From Roridomyces roridus (taxonomy: Eukaryota > Basidiomycota > Agaricomycetes > Agaricales > Mycenaceae), in NCBI GenBank assembly GCA_029378245.1, contig JARKIF010000008.1, forward strand, positions 1-64,000: a DNA stretch of 64,000 nt, read 5' to 3'. Positions 45,312 to 56,127 of the stretch are shown piece after piece (position 1 is the stretch's first letter; the number at the start of each line of letters is the position of its first letter). The notes under the pieces were generated by a model. The model worked only from the letters and a program-made list of their open reading frames with translations, searched no databases and was not told the origin of the DNA. A program made the translations under genes and the position numbers.

Positions 45312-48300
45312 TCACCCCGTGTACGAGGGCTGTACTTCCTTACGGCCATCAAGATACTGCTTTGATCCATGCTCGACATACGTGACGAACTCCTTCGGGA
45401 TTTCGCCTGTCCAATCAGGGACTTCACCCAAGGCTGTTCGAACGGCCAAGGAGTACATGTCCAGGTCCTTTCGCTCGCCCGATGTACTAGGTGCATCAAG
45501 CAATTCCTGATATTGGTCAATGTATCTTTCGATGTGGTCAGGAAAAACGCGCAAAGGTAAAGAAGAACACACACCCCTGATACTCTGCCTCCTCAGTCTC
45601 CGAAACCGAGGGATCAAGCAAGTAGCGCGCAAGTCCCTCTGTTGAATGGCGATCCACTTCTGGCTCCACATCAGGTTTCTTGGTCTCCACCCGATCTGGA
45701 ACCTTGCTGTGATTATTCTTCAAGCTTGAAGATGGGTTGGACCCGATCCAACGCCGTACGCCTTGGACAACACTAAAACCTCGTGAGTTGTTTGAACAAC
45801 TTGACCAGATTCACATGCCTCGGTTGATGCCTGGAATTGCTATGCGCCTCGAACGGACTATGATTGAGGTCTTTGGCGGTCTTACTAAGTCAAGAGTGAG
45901 CTTGTCTTATAAACAAATACATCCCACTTACCCAGGAAGCTTGAGCGTACTATTCATCGAATACGCGAAATGCTTTCCGAGAGACGTAAACAGCAACGGC
46001 CGGTAGTACTCGACCCAAAAGTCGCTCTTGTTCTGTACAAATTCACGCAACCCCCGGTCGCAGTCATTGAGCGCATACGGCGGTTGCAGGTGCTTCTCGT
46101 GGAACCATTTCTGGTATCCACCTCGGATAGCTGGGTGTATTATAGGGCGCTCGCTCTGTACCCCGAGAAAGAGATTGATGGCCGTTTGCTTGTCCGCGTC
46201 TTCATCCAGTCAGATAAGGGAATGTTTGCTAAAGTAAAGACTGACCCAGGAGCGAATTGGTGTAAAATCGTCGGATGTTTTCAATGATATCTCTGGAATG
46301 GCTATTCCAGTGAGGCATCCGACGGTAAGTCTCCACACGATTGACGAGGGCGCTCCCGGTGTATTGCAATGCAATAGCTGGCGACAATGTTATTTATTGC
46401 CATGATAGAAATGGATCGGATGGACTCACAATCCCCGTGATCGTGATACATCTCGGTCAACATATTCACCGCGTCGGAGTCAAAAGACAGGTTCGGATTC
46501 TCTACGACTCCAAGCGCATACAATTGGTGGCCCAGGGCGCGTTTCCCAAAGACAAACTGGGCAGCATTGGTGCGGTCAAGACAATCGACACAGTTTGTCC
46601 GGCAGATCCCGTTCTGTAATGAGATTGTGCTCCGCCACGGTATTTCGCTGTCCCTAGTAACGAACGATTACAACTGAAAACAGGGAGTTCGGAATCACGC
46701 ACTCTGCTTCATTCTGCAAATAGTGGGAATAAGGCTCGGGCCCGGAGTGGAAGAAGCTTGTCATTTGGATAGACTCTTCAGCCATGTCTTCCAGAATACT
46801 GATCACGTCTTGAGTCTTCTCCTTGTACGCTCGCGACATATCCCAGGGCCGATATTTCATCCGCTTATCCCGGGGCAGGAACTGATTGAGGTACTCGACG
46901 CATTGAGTGTACTCGTCAAGCAGCTTCGACTCGCGCGCTACAGGCTCGCGCTTCTTGATCAAATTCAATATCATGATGGGAGCACCATAACGCTTGAATA
47001 GATCGTCGAAATGTCGAGAGGCAGCGGTGTAGAATGGGTCGACAACGCTGACTGGGACATGGAATTAGTTCGAATGGCCGTTTATCTGATCGAGAAGCTA
47101 ACTTTCGATCGGGGGACGTGGGCTCATACTGTTGGTCTCCTGTGTCCAGTATATTGGTATGCTCCCCCGATACTAGCAGAATGGTGAATTTTACGAATCT
47201 TTGTACAGACTAGGAACACACCTGAACATAACTCGTATAATTTGGGCTTGGTTGTCGATCTGACGCAAAGTCGCGACGGGATGGATAGTAAAAAGGAGTA
47301 GTCAGAGCCTCGGACACAATTTGTTCGGTCTCAACCTCGTTCGCGACGTTACCCTTAGGTAGAAGTCAGCCACGTGAACGAGACAGAGGAGGACTACAGA
47401 CCTCATCGTTCACACCACGTTTCAGGTATCGCGCACCAGCATAGTGGCGGGACCTGCGTGCAATGAGGGTGACATAGATGACGCGGCCCAAAACAGTCAG
47501 TTCTGTTTGATATGAGGAGAGAGAGTGGCACGGAGGTACAAAAACGCACTGGCTTGGTCGACGTGTCCGTGGACGAGGGGTAATATCCAATATGGTCGGG
47601 CATGTCGATGGTCTTCTTCCCCGAATGCAGCAGTCATCATGTGGAAATTCCACGCGAATCTATCGTTGAACGGCCAGTCGCCTTGAACGGGGCGACTCGA
47701 ACCCGCGAGATTGTGTTGGAGAGTAGAGGTGATATCGTAAGTATAACTGAAAGAGCCTCAGCCTCGATTGGAACTCCGAAAGGATATTCAGACCTAAAGT
47801 AAAAGTTCTTGGACATATCCACTTGTTTGAAAATATTCATCAAGCGTTGCTCCTCTGCTGGCTTGTCGATCTTGTGGTTGAAACATACGGGCACGATCTC
47901 GGTGCTCTCGCAGTGGTACACATAGTGGCCTCCCAAAAGCGCGACATAGGAGCGTTTCGTGATGAGGATCATGTACCAGCCTGCTGTGAAGCGTATGAAG
48001 CCTATGGAAGATGAGAACTGGGCATGGAGAGTGAGGAATACCTGCTACCAGCAATGCCAAAGAAGACTCTGGGCTTCCCCAGACCACCAGAATTCTTGTT
48101 TCCGTCATCCAGCATCTTGAGCATTGCGCTCATTTGCTTGCCACTGTACTCGGATTCATCTTCCACGACGCCAAGCTCCTCCTGGGACGTGCGGTCGACC
48201 TTGATAATCCGATGGCGCGAGTCCGTGGTGTTGGACGCGATGATGAAGAAGCGCACACGATTCTCGTACAGTATGAATTTGTTGAACGCGGGTGGCGCTT

Positions 48301-48478
48301 TATGGCTAGATGAGGAGATGGGAAGCGAAGGGCGAGAGCGGTTGGGGTAGGACATGGAGCCCTTTCCACTGGTTCTCGAACTCATTGACGGGGCAGACTC
48401 CCGAGGCTCAGGCGGGGACAAGGTGCCGCTGGTTGCAATGTCCGGAGCATCCGGGGGAGTTGCTTCAGACAGCGTCAT
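45312..48478 (-). CDS. FIG4: FIG4 polyphosphoinositide 5-phosphatase (SAC domain)
   Basis: FIG4 removes the 5-phosphate of PI(3,5)P2 on vacuole/endosome membranes and scaffolds the Fab1/PIKfyve-Vac14 complex. The N-terminus is [19 protein letters not shown] with [13 protein letters not shown] [10 protein letters not shown]. The SAC domain runs through [64 protein letters not shown] (split by splicing), [18 protein letters not shown] and the catalytic CX5R motif in [18 protein letters not shown] follows, then the C-terminal part [22 protein letters not shown], and the end [20 protein letters not shown]. About 14 introns. The start [12 protein letters not shown] at 48478 is preferred; an in-frame upstream ATG lies at 48565. 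Divergent from the next gene by 237 bp. Confidence 0.92.
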
Positions 48479-48715
48479 TAGAGACACGCGTTGTGCGCGA
48501 CTTGAAGCTTGAAGAGGGAACAACGTAAGGAGTAAGAACGCGTGTTCAAAGTTTGCCTCTTCCACAACAACGTCTTCTCATCTCTCGGTCTCCCCTCCGG
48601 GCCCTCCCGGCCTGGGACCCTTCTGACAGCGCTGCGTAACCACGCGTCTCGCATATATTTTTGTTCAATAGAAATGAGTTTATAATGCGGTCGTCGCATT
48701 CCATTTCGATGCCAG
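48479..48715. promoter_or_regulatory. Divergent promoter, FIG4 and cystathionine gamma-synthase-like gene
   Basis: A 237 bp interval between two start codons. No TATA box was identified with confidence. Confidence 0.4.
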
Positions 48716-50623
48716 ATGTTCCCCACGCCCCAGTCTAGCCCACCCGCAGGATGCGCAATCCCTCCTGGCACTCCGCATAGCCTGTTGGTATGTGTAGTCC
48801 TCTCCAGTAGAAATTCCGACTGTTTATTGCACCTTCTTTGTAGAATTCTCTGCCCGAGTGGGCCCAAGTTGTGTCGATAGCTGCAGGCACCGCTGACTTT
48901 CCCAGGGAGACATCATATCCACGTTTCTTCCCTTCCCCAGTAATCCAACAGGTAGGCCACTGTTTATCGACCAATTACATTTACCTCACGTCTATGCAGC
49001 TGAACGAAATCATCCTCAAAGCGCTTGCAAGTCGAGAGAACTGTTTCTTGTTCCCCACGCGCCTGCTTGCCGAGGAATTTCGGGATCTCATCCTGCTCGA
49101 TTTCCCCACCTCGTCATGTGTTGTGCAATCCGTAACGCACATAGTGAACGCTCCACCTCCGCACCTCGTCTTTGCAGTGCTGTATTCCGCCGAGATGCCC
49201 AAAGTCTTGAACTACTACACGTTCTACGGTGCAGGCATTTCGACGCGTCTGGCGGAACGTTGTGTACAGCGGTGCCAGCCGAGCGATCCTGGCCCAAATC
49301 CTCTTGGTCTACCGTCACCCGGTCACTGGTACTCGGACTATTACGAACGGAATCCTCCCCTTGATTCCCCCTCGATAGCAAAGGATGTCCTTCGCAGCCG
49401 TTTCTCGGATGGCAACATCCGGGGCGTACAAGCTTTTCCAGAGGATGTTTATTTAACCTCGTCGGGAATGGAGGCAATTTATCGGACATACAAACTCCTG
49501 TGGACAACAGTAGGGTCAAGAATCCCCCCCGCATCGCTCAAAGTAGCCCATATCAAGTAATTCCCATCCATTGTCTTTGCCCCAAATACTGACCCATGCG
49601 CAGCCTCATCTATGCCTGCTCGTACAGATTCCTCGACCGGCCGAGTTCTCCCGGATACCACTTCTTCGCTGACGACGATCTGGACGCGTTGGAAGCTCTG
49701 CTCAATACTGGGACGCCCGAGAATCCAGCCATAATGGCGCTGTACACCGATTTCCCGGGGAATCCTCACCTCCGTAGTCCCGACATGGTCAAACTCCGTG
49801 CCCTAGCAGATCGCTTCAACTTTCCTATCATCGTGGATGAGACGGTGGCTGGTCATCTGACTTGCGACCTCCTTCCGTACTGCGACGTGGTGGTGTGTAG
49901 TTTGACCAAGATTTTCAGTGGGCTGGCCAATGTTCTTGGGGGCGCGTGCGTTCTCCACTCCTCCGCATCGACAATGTCACTCAAAGTCTCTAGACTGATG
50001 CTCAACCCCGCTTCTCGTTACTACAAAGAATTCAAAGCGTACATGGACGCCAATTACGAAGACAGCTTGTTCGACAGCGACGCCCTTGTGCTCGAGATGA
50101 ACTCCAGAGAATTGGTCGACCGAACCCGCATTGTTAATCACAACGCAGAGCAACTGGCAGACGCGCTGTATGCTCGCTCGGTTGCTGGTGATTTCAAGGG
50201 CGGTGTTATTCAAGCCGTGCACTTCCCAAAGTTTAGAACCAAAGAAAACTTTGAGCGCTGCAGAAATCTCAAAACCGGCATCACTGGTTACGGAAGTATG
50301 CTCTCTGTGACCTTTACGTCCCTCGAGGCAGCAAAGACCTTTTATGCTGCGTTGCAGTGTTATAAAGCCCCGACTTTGGGAACTGTCTTCACGCTGGCGA
50401 TCGCCTTCAGCGTGCTCGCAAACCCTCCGGACAAGATGGAGTGGATTGAGGCGCACGGCGTCGAGCAGAGCTTGGTACGCCCCTATCTCTGGGTAACTGG
50501 AGTACGCTCATCTTGTTGCAGGTTCGCTTCAGTGTTGGCATGGAGGAGACCTCGAGCATTTTGAAGTGCGTCTTGGAGGCGTTGTTGGTTGCGGAGGAGA
50601 GGCACTCTGTAAAGTCGCAGTAG
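48716..50623 (+). CDS. Cystathionine gamma-synthase-like PLP enzyme
   Basis: A Cys/Met-metabolism PLP-dependent enzyme of fold type I, likely joining cysteine to an activated homoserine in the transsulfuration route to methionine. The N-terminus MFPTPQSSPPAGCAIPPGTPH splices to SLPEWAQVVSIAAG and RETSYPRFFPSPVIQQ, characteristic of fungal cystathionine gamma-synthases. The core shows EDVYLTSSGMEAIYRTYKLL, IIVDETVAGHLTCDLLPYCD and the Schiff-base lysine in VVCSLTKIFSG. Further on are ANVLGGACVLHS, GYGSMLSVTF and the C-terminal FSVGMEETSSILKCVLEALL, reached across an intron (about 50475-50520). The stop TAG is 50621-50623. The typical PxHPG and family C-terminal His block is replaced by shorter sequence, as in the fungal STR2 branch. 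Substrate preference (O-succinyl, O-acetyl or O-phospho homoserine) cannot be read here. Confidence 0.85.
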
Positions 50624-51032
50624 GGCGGGGGCATTACGAGTACAGTACAACTTGCTGGCTGGGTATTTAACACTTGGGCCTATCTTGAGACATTGCGATT
50701 CGAACAAGTATTTATCGTTCGTTTTGCAATTTGCGAGAGAACGAGAGCTCCGTTGGGGAAACGGAAAGCACTGACGGGTACCCAGGATGTCGACGCACCG
50801 CTCCGCCCAAGTTGCAGCCCATGGGGAGCAGGAACGAATGAGAAATTGGGCTCGCAATAAAAAGTTAACGTTTTATGATCGGGCGGGTAGAAAATCGTAT
50901 CCGCCATCTCAAGATAGCGAGGAATGGAGTGAAATGTATATAACAAACGTGTTTTTGCTCCCTACTCCCCACTTCTGCTCCCAGCACTAGTTTCTCATTG
51001 CCCTCTCACACTCACACTTACAAAACCTACAA
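50624..51032. promoter_or_regulatory. Promoter region with TATA box for the 51033 gene
   Basis: A 409 bp stretch. TATATAA at 50937-50943 lies 90 bp before the next ATG. No other element recognised. Confidence 0.45.
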
Positions 51033-51455
51033 ATGTCCTCGGCTTGTCATGCTGGTCGTGCCCTGCCCCCTTGCCCTGCGCTCCCTCTCCTTCCCACCGT
51101 TTACGATTTTACTTACCGCATTAAAAGGACCTCCCGCCAGCCCGGGCACCGCACGCCCAAGCCCAAGACGCCGATGCCGAAGCCCCAGGTCGAGGTCACC
51201 AACGTCGAAGAGCCGAGAAGAGTGGGATGGCCGTTGTTCGTGGAGAAGCCCAAGGCGCGGAAGGTCGTGGTGGAGAAGCCCAAGCTGCCGGAAGGCTACG
51301 TTTTCATCCCTCCCCCGCAACCCTTGTCCTTCCCCGCTTCTTACCATTTGATCCCTGCAGGCCCACAGAACGCTCCCAAGAAGCCCAAGAGGACTGTTTT
51401 CGCCAGCATCAGCAACCTCGCGGCCAAGACCCGAGCGACGAAGGAGAAGCAGTGA
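51033..51455 (+). CDS. Small Pro/Lys-rich protein of unknown function
   Basis: An intron-less open frame of 140 residues, or a two-exon gene if the first 30 residues include an intron. It is rich in Pro, Lys and Arg: PGHRTPKPKTPMPKPQVEV, EKPKARKVVVEKPKLPEGYVF, PKKPKRTVFASISNLAAKTRA. A TATA box lies 90 bp upstream and the region downstream is non-coding. No domain recognised. The regular, highly basic composition would suit a nucleic-acid- or ribosome-associated protein, but this is only a compositional impression. Confidence 0.5.
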   Translation: MSSACHAGRALPPCPALPLLPTVYDFTYRIKRTSRQPGHRTPKPKTPMPKPQVEVTNVEEPRRVGWPLFVEKPKARKVVVEKPKLPEGYVFIPPPQPLSFPASYHLIPAGPQNAPKKPKRTVFASISNLAAKTRATKEKQ

Positions 51456-51887
51456 GGGCTGGACGTTTGAGTGTCGGGTTGAAGAGGTGCTGGGCGAGAT
51501 TCGTGCTGGGCGAGGTGATGTGCTGGGCGAGACTGAGATATGTCGACGAGACAAGATGTTTGTACCACTGGTCGGCGGGAAGTTTGGCGGCGCGGTACAG
51601 GGCAACTGTACCGTAGCGCTTGCCTGTGCAGCGCGATAGCCCCCCGAGCCCCCCGGGTTGTACCCGCCGGCCTCCCTTCAATGGGCAGGTGATAGGACTA
51701 CGTAGTCAGTGGCACTAGTCGTCGTTGTAATTTCATCCGGGATCTGGGGCAAATCTGGGGACATACCGTGAGTTATTTGAGCGCTTTATGAGTTCCAAGA
51801 AGAACTCGATGTGCAAACAAGTGAATTTCAAACCCCGACCGGCATTGTTTCATCGACAGCATTCACTATAGCTGCCCTTTCTCTCCC
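51456..51887. other. Intergenic with triple GTGCTGGGCGAG repeat
   Basis: A 432 bp stretch. The 12-mer GTGCTGGGCGAG occurs at 51487, 51503 and 51520. The part from about 51820 matches sequence downstream of HAT1 (52398-52440), marking the far end of a duplication. No gene. Confidence 0.5.
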
Positions 51888-52388
51888 TCAATCCTCAGGG
51901 TCAGATTCCTGCTTTTCCATCAGCGCCAGAATTTGCTGCAGTAGATGCATGAATACAAGCCAAGATGGAAAGGTCGTAAACTCACATTCGGGCCCCTCCT
52001 TAACCTGAACCCAGAAGGCCGCTGACCACGGCTCGGGGTCCAGGGCTCTCTCTTCGTCGGACTCGTCAGGAGTGGTGACTTCGGGCCGAGGGGGAGAGAC
52101 TGCGGGAGACTCGTAGACGATACGGACTTCGTCCTCCCAGTTGGGCGGGGGCGGGGGCGTTGGAGGACAGCGAAAGCCGAGAAGGGCGTTGGCGATTGCC
52201 TGTCGGGATGCGAAATCGTGTTCAGGCTCGCTTGTTTCGCCTGGACAATCTAGGCGACTGGAAGGGTGTCTGGCGAGAGCCTGAGACAGGCTGGGAGTGA
52301 CACGGGAGGGAAACGTCCGAAGCGTGCGCACAAGGGCTTCGAAATTTCGACCAGCGATGCGACGGGGGGCGGGCGGCGCAGATGGCAT
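51888..52388 (-). CDS. Small chimeric gene carrying a duplicated HAT1 3' end
   Basis: From ATG 52388 (MPSAPPAPRRIAGRNFEAL) the first about 115 residues are unlike any family I know, Pro-rich with an acidic patch (TTPDESDEERALDPEP). The last part, AAFWVQVKEGPE then QILALMEKQE, is clearly copied from HAT1 (RAFRLQVKERLYRF then EILAQMEKQE). The copy includes the HAT1 intron with its donor and acceptor, 50 nt here. Unspliced reading stays open and keeps the HAT1 frame to the stop at 51888; splicing shifts the frame and ends a few residues later. Whether it is expressed is unknown. It could equally be a non-functional by-product of the duplication. Confidence 0.45.
   Translation of the reverse strand: MPSAPPAPRRIAGRNFEALVRTLRTFPSRVTPSLSQALARHPSSRLDCPGETSEPEHDFASRQAIANALLGFRCPPTPPPPPNWEDEVRIVYESPAVSPPRPEVTTPDESDEERALDPEPWSAAFWVQVKEGPECEFTTFPSWLVFMHLLQQILALMEKQESDPED
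51907..52043 (-). repeat. Duplicated segment, copy A of the HAT1 3' exons
   Basis: It aligns with 52557-52710 over about 140 bp: CCTGCTTTTCCATC, GCATGAATACAAGCCAAGA, GGTAAACTCACA or GTCGTAAACTCACA, and CGCTGACCACGGCT are shared. Flank similarity also exists between 51820-51865 and 52398-52440, so the original duplication was longer and has since lost internal sequence. Confidence 0.8.
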
Positions 52389-52477
52389 CGAACAAGGAAT
52401 TTCAAAGTCCGACAGGCACATCAACGGCATTCGCTAGTCAAATCGGGAAGAATAAATGTACAATACTGGAGAAACAT

Positions 52478-54286
52478 TCAGTGACTGAGCAGGGCAAGTA
52501 TCCGCATATAATCTGTAGTCTGAATCTGGAACGTCTCCTCGAGCTTGTCCAACCGTTCCTGCTTTTCCATCTGCGCCAAAATTTCCTGCGGACAACGCAT
52601 GAATACAAGCCAAGACCCAAAGGTGGTAAACTCACAAAGTTGAATCGGTAGAGCCGCTCCTTGACCTGTAGCCGGAAGGCCCGCTGACCACGGCTGTCGG
52701 TGGGGTCCAGTCGGAGCAGGATGAGCATCTCAACAAGACGATTGAATTGCCGCTGTGAGCAAACATCGCAGTCAGCTCAATATGTAGGAATGGGAAAGGC
52801 ACATACCCCGGCAAGTTTCATTTCTGTCCGCCATTTTTCTGCCCACGGTTTGTCTGTTGGAGGCCCCAACTTGCCTTTGGCACTGACCGACGCGGTACCG
52901 CCTCGACCACTTCGACCGCCCTTACCAACACCACCAGCCCGCCCTCCGCCATGCGACACCGAGCCGCCCCCGAACCCTTCTTCCATGAACTGCTGATGTC
53001 CAAGAAGCATCAAGAGGTCGTTCTTGTCCCGGAGATCCTCGAACGCCTCTGCAGGATCTTCCACCGTTAGCTCGGCAATGTCGGGTCGGGAAAGCACATA
53101 TTGATAAATTGCGTTGTACAGTTCCGCTAGAGATGGCTCAGCGACGGAATTTAGGCAATAATCCGAAGAACGCACAACCATGGCCGGAGCGATGATATGG
53201 TGGTAATATCACGAATTGACTATGTGAACCGATATATGTAAGGGTGAAACGGATGTTGAAGAAGATTGCACACCTCAATCGCAGACGAATTTTCTCCGGA
53301 TAACAGTAAAAGGGATACAGCGATGAATATCCCACGAAATGGTAAGTGGAGACATTCGGAGAAGTCCTTCGCTTCCGTTTTTCGTATCTGTGCGGTTGAG
53401 AAATGGCCCAACCGACCAGATGGGAGACTCACAGGACGAAAAACTCCCAATTGTCTTCATCTTCCTGGATGTACGATCCACCCTCAATGAAGAGTAATAT
53501 GAAGAGCTGCATCCGCCGATGAAGTTCTCTAAAGCCGGGAGTGTCCCATGTGGTCTGCAGAATGTTGAGAAGACTGAAGTACATGGCAATGGGTCGACTT
53601 GCGTGGTATATCTCGAAAACGATCGCGTCCTCGCTTTCGGGATCCAGAGTTTCAAGTTGTTCCACTGCCTTCCCCTTGGAGCCACTGAACTGTGGCGCAG
53701 GTCGTGTATAGCTGGAAATCAGTTGTCCCGGTGGTCTGAAGGTGTTGGCATCTTCCTCGACGCGTGCCAAGAACGCCTTTTCGTCGGTGTAGTAGTCTAA
53801 ACACCCAGCTTGAGTTCGAGAACACGCAAAACCAAGACCAGTCAGCTACCTGAGGGCATGAAGCCGGTCAGGGTCCCTTTGACGTCGTCGACTGTGGAGG
53901 ATGATGCCAGCTTTTTCGCGTGTGTCACGTCCAGAAACTGAACGAGAGAGCTAGAAGCAAATCTCAGCTTTGAAACGAGTTAAAATCGCGAAGAAAAACA
54001 TGAATGCAAGAAACACACGTCGATGACCAGGTCCGTGTAACCGTAGATCTTTTCGTCCTCCCCAAAAATCTTGGAACTGCGTTCAGCGCGCGTCGAAGAG
54101 TAAGGCAGTTTCCCTCACAGGATACGTGAAGGCTGGGTGGAAATCTGTGTATGATTCTTCTTCGCCCAAGACCTGCTCATCTTCAGGTGCTCGCACTGGA
54201 AGACGTTAGAACGACCAAGGGATATAGAGAATCTCACCAAGAGACAGAGTGAGGGCCTGGTTCGCGTCGGAGGTCCATTCGGCCAT
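52478..54286 (-). CDS. HAT1: Histone acetyltransferase type B catalytic subunit HAT1
   Basis: HAT1 acetylates newly made histone H4 at Lys5 and Lys12 before nuclear deposition. MAEWTSDANQALTLSL is the family start. [26 protein letters not shown] follows across introns, then WEFFVLFEKR and YHFVGYSSLYPFYCYPEKIRLRL. The acetyl-CoA-binding region reads QFVILPPYHRSGH with LYNAIYQYVLSRPDIAELTVEDPAEAFEDLRD. In this copy the motif after the splice reads GHA rather than the usual GHG. The C-terminal part has KPWAEKWRTEMKLAG, RQFNRLVEMLILLRLD and a tail ending DYMRILALLSH; the stop is TGA 52478-52480. At least ten introns. An extra Gly/Ser-rich loop (GGGRAGGVGKGG) interrupts the helical region. Divergent from TrpRS. 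Confidence 0.92.
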
Positions 54287-54410
54287 TGAGAACGTCGTCT
54301 GAGCGCGTCGATTGACTTTGGCCTTGCTTGCCACAAGCGTCTCAACGATCACCCAGAATTTGACTCGATCGTCTTGAATGTCTTTCGTAGCTGCACCCGT
54401 CCCCGAAGAA
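54287..54410. promoter_or_regulatory. Short divergent promoter, HAT1 and TrpRS genes
   Basis: 124 bp between the HAT1 ATG and the preferred TrpRS ATG; 91 bp if the upstream in-frame ATG at 54378 is used. No distinct element was recognised. Confidence 0.45.
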
Positions 54411-56075
54411 ATGTCTGCTGATCCAACCGCGCCTCCCACTGTGGAGTCCCTCGCCTCCGATATGGCTGCTGCTTCTGTTACCGAGTACGCCGGCACCAGC
54501 TTCCGTCTCCCGTATTCATCTCTGTCAGTGCTACTCCCGTCGTTCCAACAGCCGCGCCCGCACACGAACAGGTCGTCACTCCTTGGGATGTGCAGGGATC
54601 TGTGTCCAATGACGGGAAACAACTCGCGATCGACTATGACAAGCTTGTAGACCAATTTGGCACTCGGAGAATAGACGCGGCTCTTCTCGAGCGGTTTGAG
54701 AAACTCACGGGCCACAAACCCCATGTCTTTCTTCGACGGGGAATGTTCTTCTCGCATCGGCATGTAGTGCTCATCCATGTAATATCTTTAACGAATTTAT
54801 TTCCGTTCTTCAGGGAGTTCGACAAAATTCTCGACCGTTTCGAGCAAGGAAAGCCTTTTTTCCTCTACACTGGACGGGGCCCCAGCAGCGGTAGCATGCA
54901 TCTCGGCCACATGGTCCCTTTCGCTTTTACAAAGTGCGTATAGTCCGCAATTTATCGCCCGCGCATTTTAAACGTCTTCCAGATGGTTGCAGGATGTATT
55001 CGGTGCCCCATTGGTCATCCAGCTCACAGGTAAATCCACCAAATAGACTCCCGTCTCGCAGTTCTAAGCTTGGTCTAGACGATGAAAAGTTTCTGTTCAA
55101 GCACGAACTCAAAGTCGAGCAAACCAAGGCTTTCTCCAGGGACAACGCACGCGACATCATCGCAGTTGGGTTCGATCTTTCCAAGACGTTCATCTTCAGC
55201 AACTACGGCTATGTTGGCGGCGCCTTCTACGAAAATATCTCCAAGATATCTCGCCAAATCACGTACAGTCAGGCCAAAGCCACCTTCGGGTTCACGGATT
55301 CGTAAGTTTCGTGCACTACTGTGGCGGAATAGACACTCATCTATTTGACAGAGACAACATCGGCAAAATTCACTTTGCGTCGATTCAAGCCGCGCCGTCC
55401 TTCTCCAACTCGTTCCCCCAGATCTTCGGGACGGTGTCCAATATCCCCTGCCTCATCCCCTGCGCAATCGACCAGGACCCTTATTTCCGCCTGACCCGCG
55501 ACGTGGCGCAGAAACTCAAGTACCCCAAACCCACCCTCCTGCACTCCAAGTTCTTCCCCGCGCTGCAAGGCCCGCAGACCAAGATGAGCGCCAGCGACCC
55601 GAACAGCGGCATCTACATGACCGACAAGGCTGCTCAGATCAAGAACAAAATCAACAAGCACGGGTTTTCTGGTGGTAAGGAGACGGAGGAGGAGCACAGG
55701 CAACTTGGCGGAGATCCAGACGTGGATGTTGCATATCAGTACTTGAGATTCTTCCTCGACGATGACGAGGAGCTGGAGAGACTCGGCGTGGTAAGTGTCC
55801 ACCAAGCAGTTGGCTTTCTCGTTTAACACATCACAGGATTACCGCGAGGGTACACTATTGACTGGGCAATTGAAGGCCAAGTGCATCGAACTTTTGCAAA
55901 AGTTTGTTGCAGACTTCCAAGAGGTAACAGAACAACCTTTGGGAATTCCCTGTTCTGACGGTGGTACGTCTCCCAGCGGAGGTCAAAAATCACAGAGGCC
56001 GACGTCGATGCGTTCATGGACCCGACACGCAAAATCGATCCTACGTTGGCAAAGACGGCCCAAACCGCAGCGTGA
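54411..56075 (+). CDS. WRS1: Cytosolic tryptophanyl-tRNA synthetase
   Basis: Charges tRNA-Trp in the cytosol. [20 protein letters not shown] splices (intron about 54485-54528) to [22 protein letters not shown], the eukaryotic cytosolic signature VTPWDVQG. The class I HIGH element is [12 protein letters not shown] and the KMSKS element is [17 protein letters not shown]. Between them are [34 protein letters not shown] and [18 protein letters not shown]. The C-terminal anticodon part has [20 protein letters not shown] and ends [18 protein letters not shown]. An in-frame upstream ATG at 54378 has a poor -3 context (T) against G at 54411, so 54411 is chosen. It converges on the FAD monooxygenase, stops 52 bp apart. 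Confidence 0.95.
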
Positions 56076-56127
56076 CTATCTAAATCTGTACACATTAAAG
56101 GAAGAAAAAGATGTATTAGACCCAGTT

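Noticed and set aside
47684..47712. tRNA-like B box (GGTTCGAGTCG) on the minus strand
   Set aside because: It lies inside a FIG4 coding exon and has no A box or foldable cloverleaf around it.
52818..53003. Gly-rich frame within HAT1
   Set aside because: It is another frame of the HAT1 exon that encodes the Gly/Ser-rich loop.
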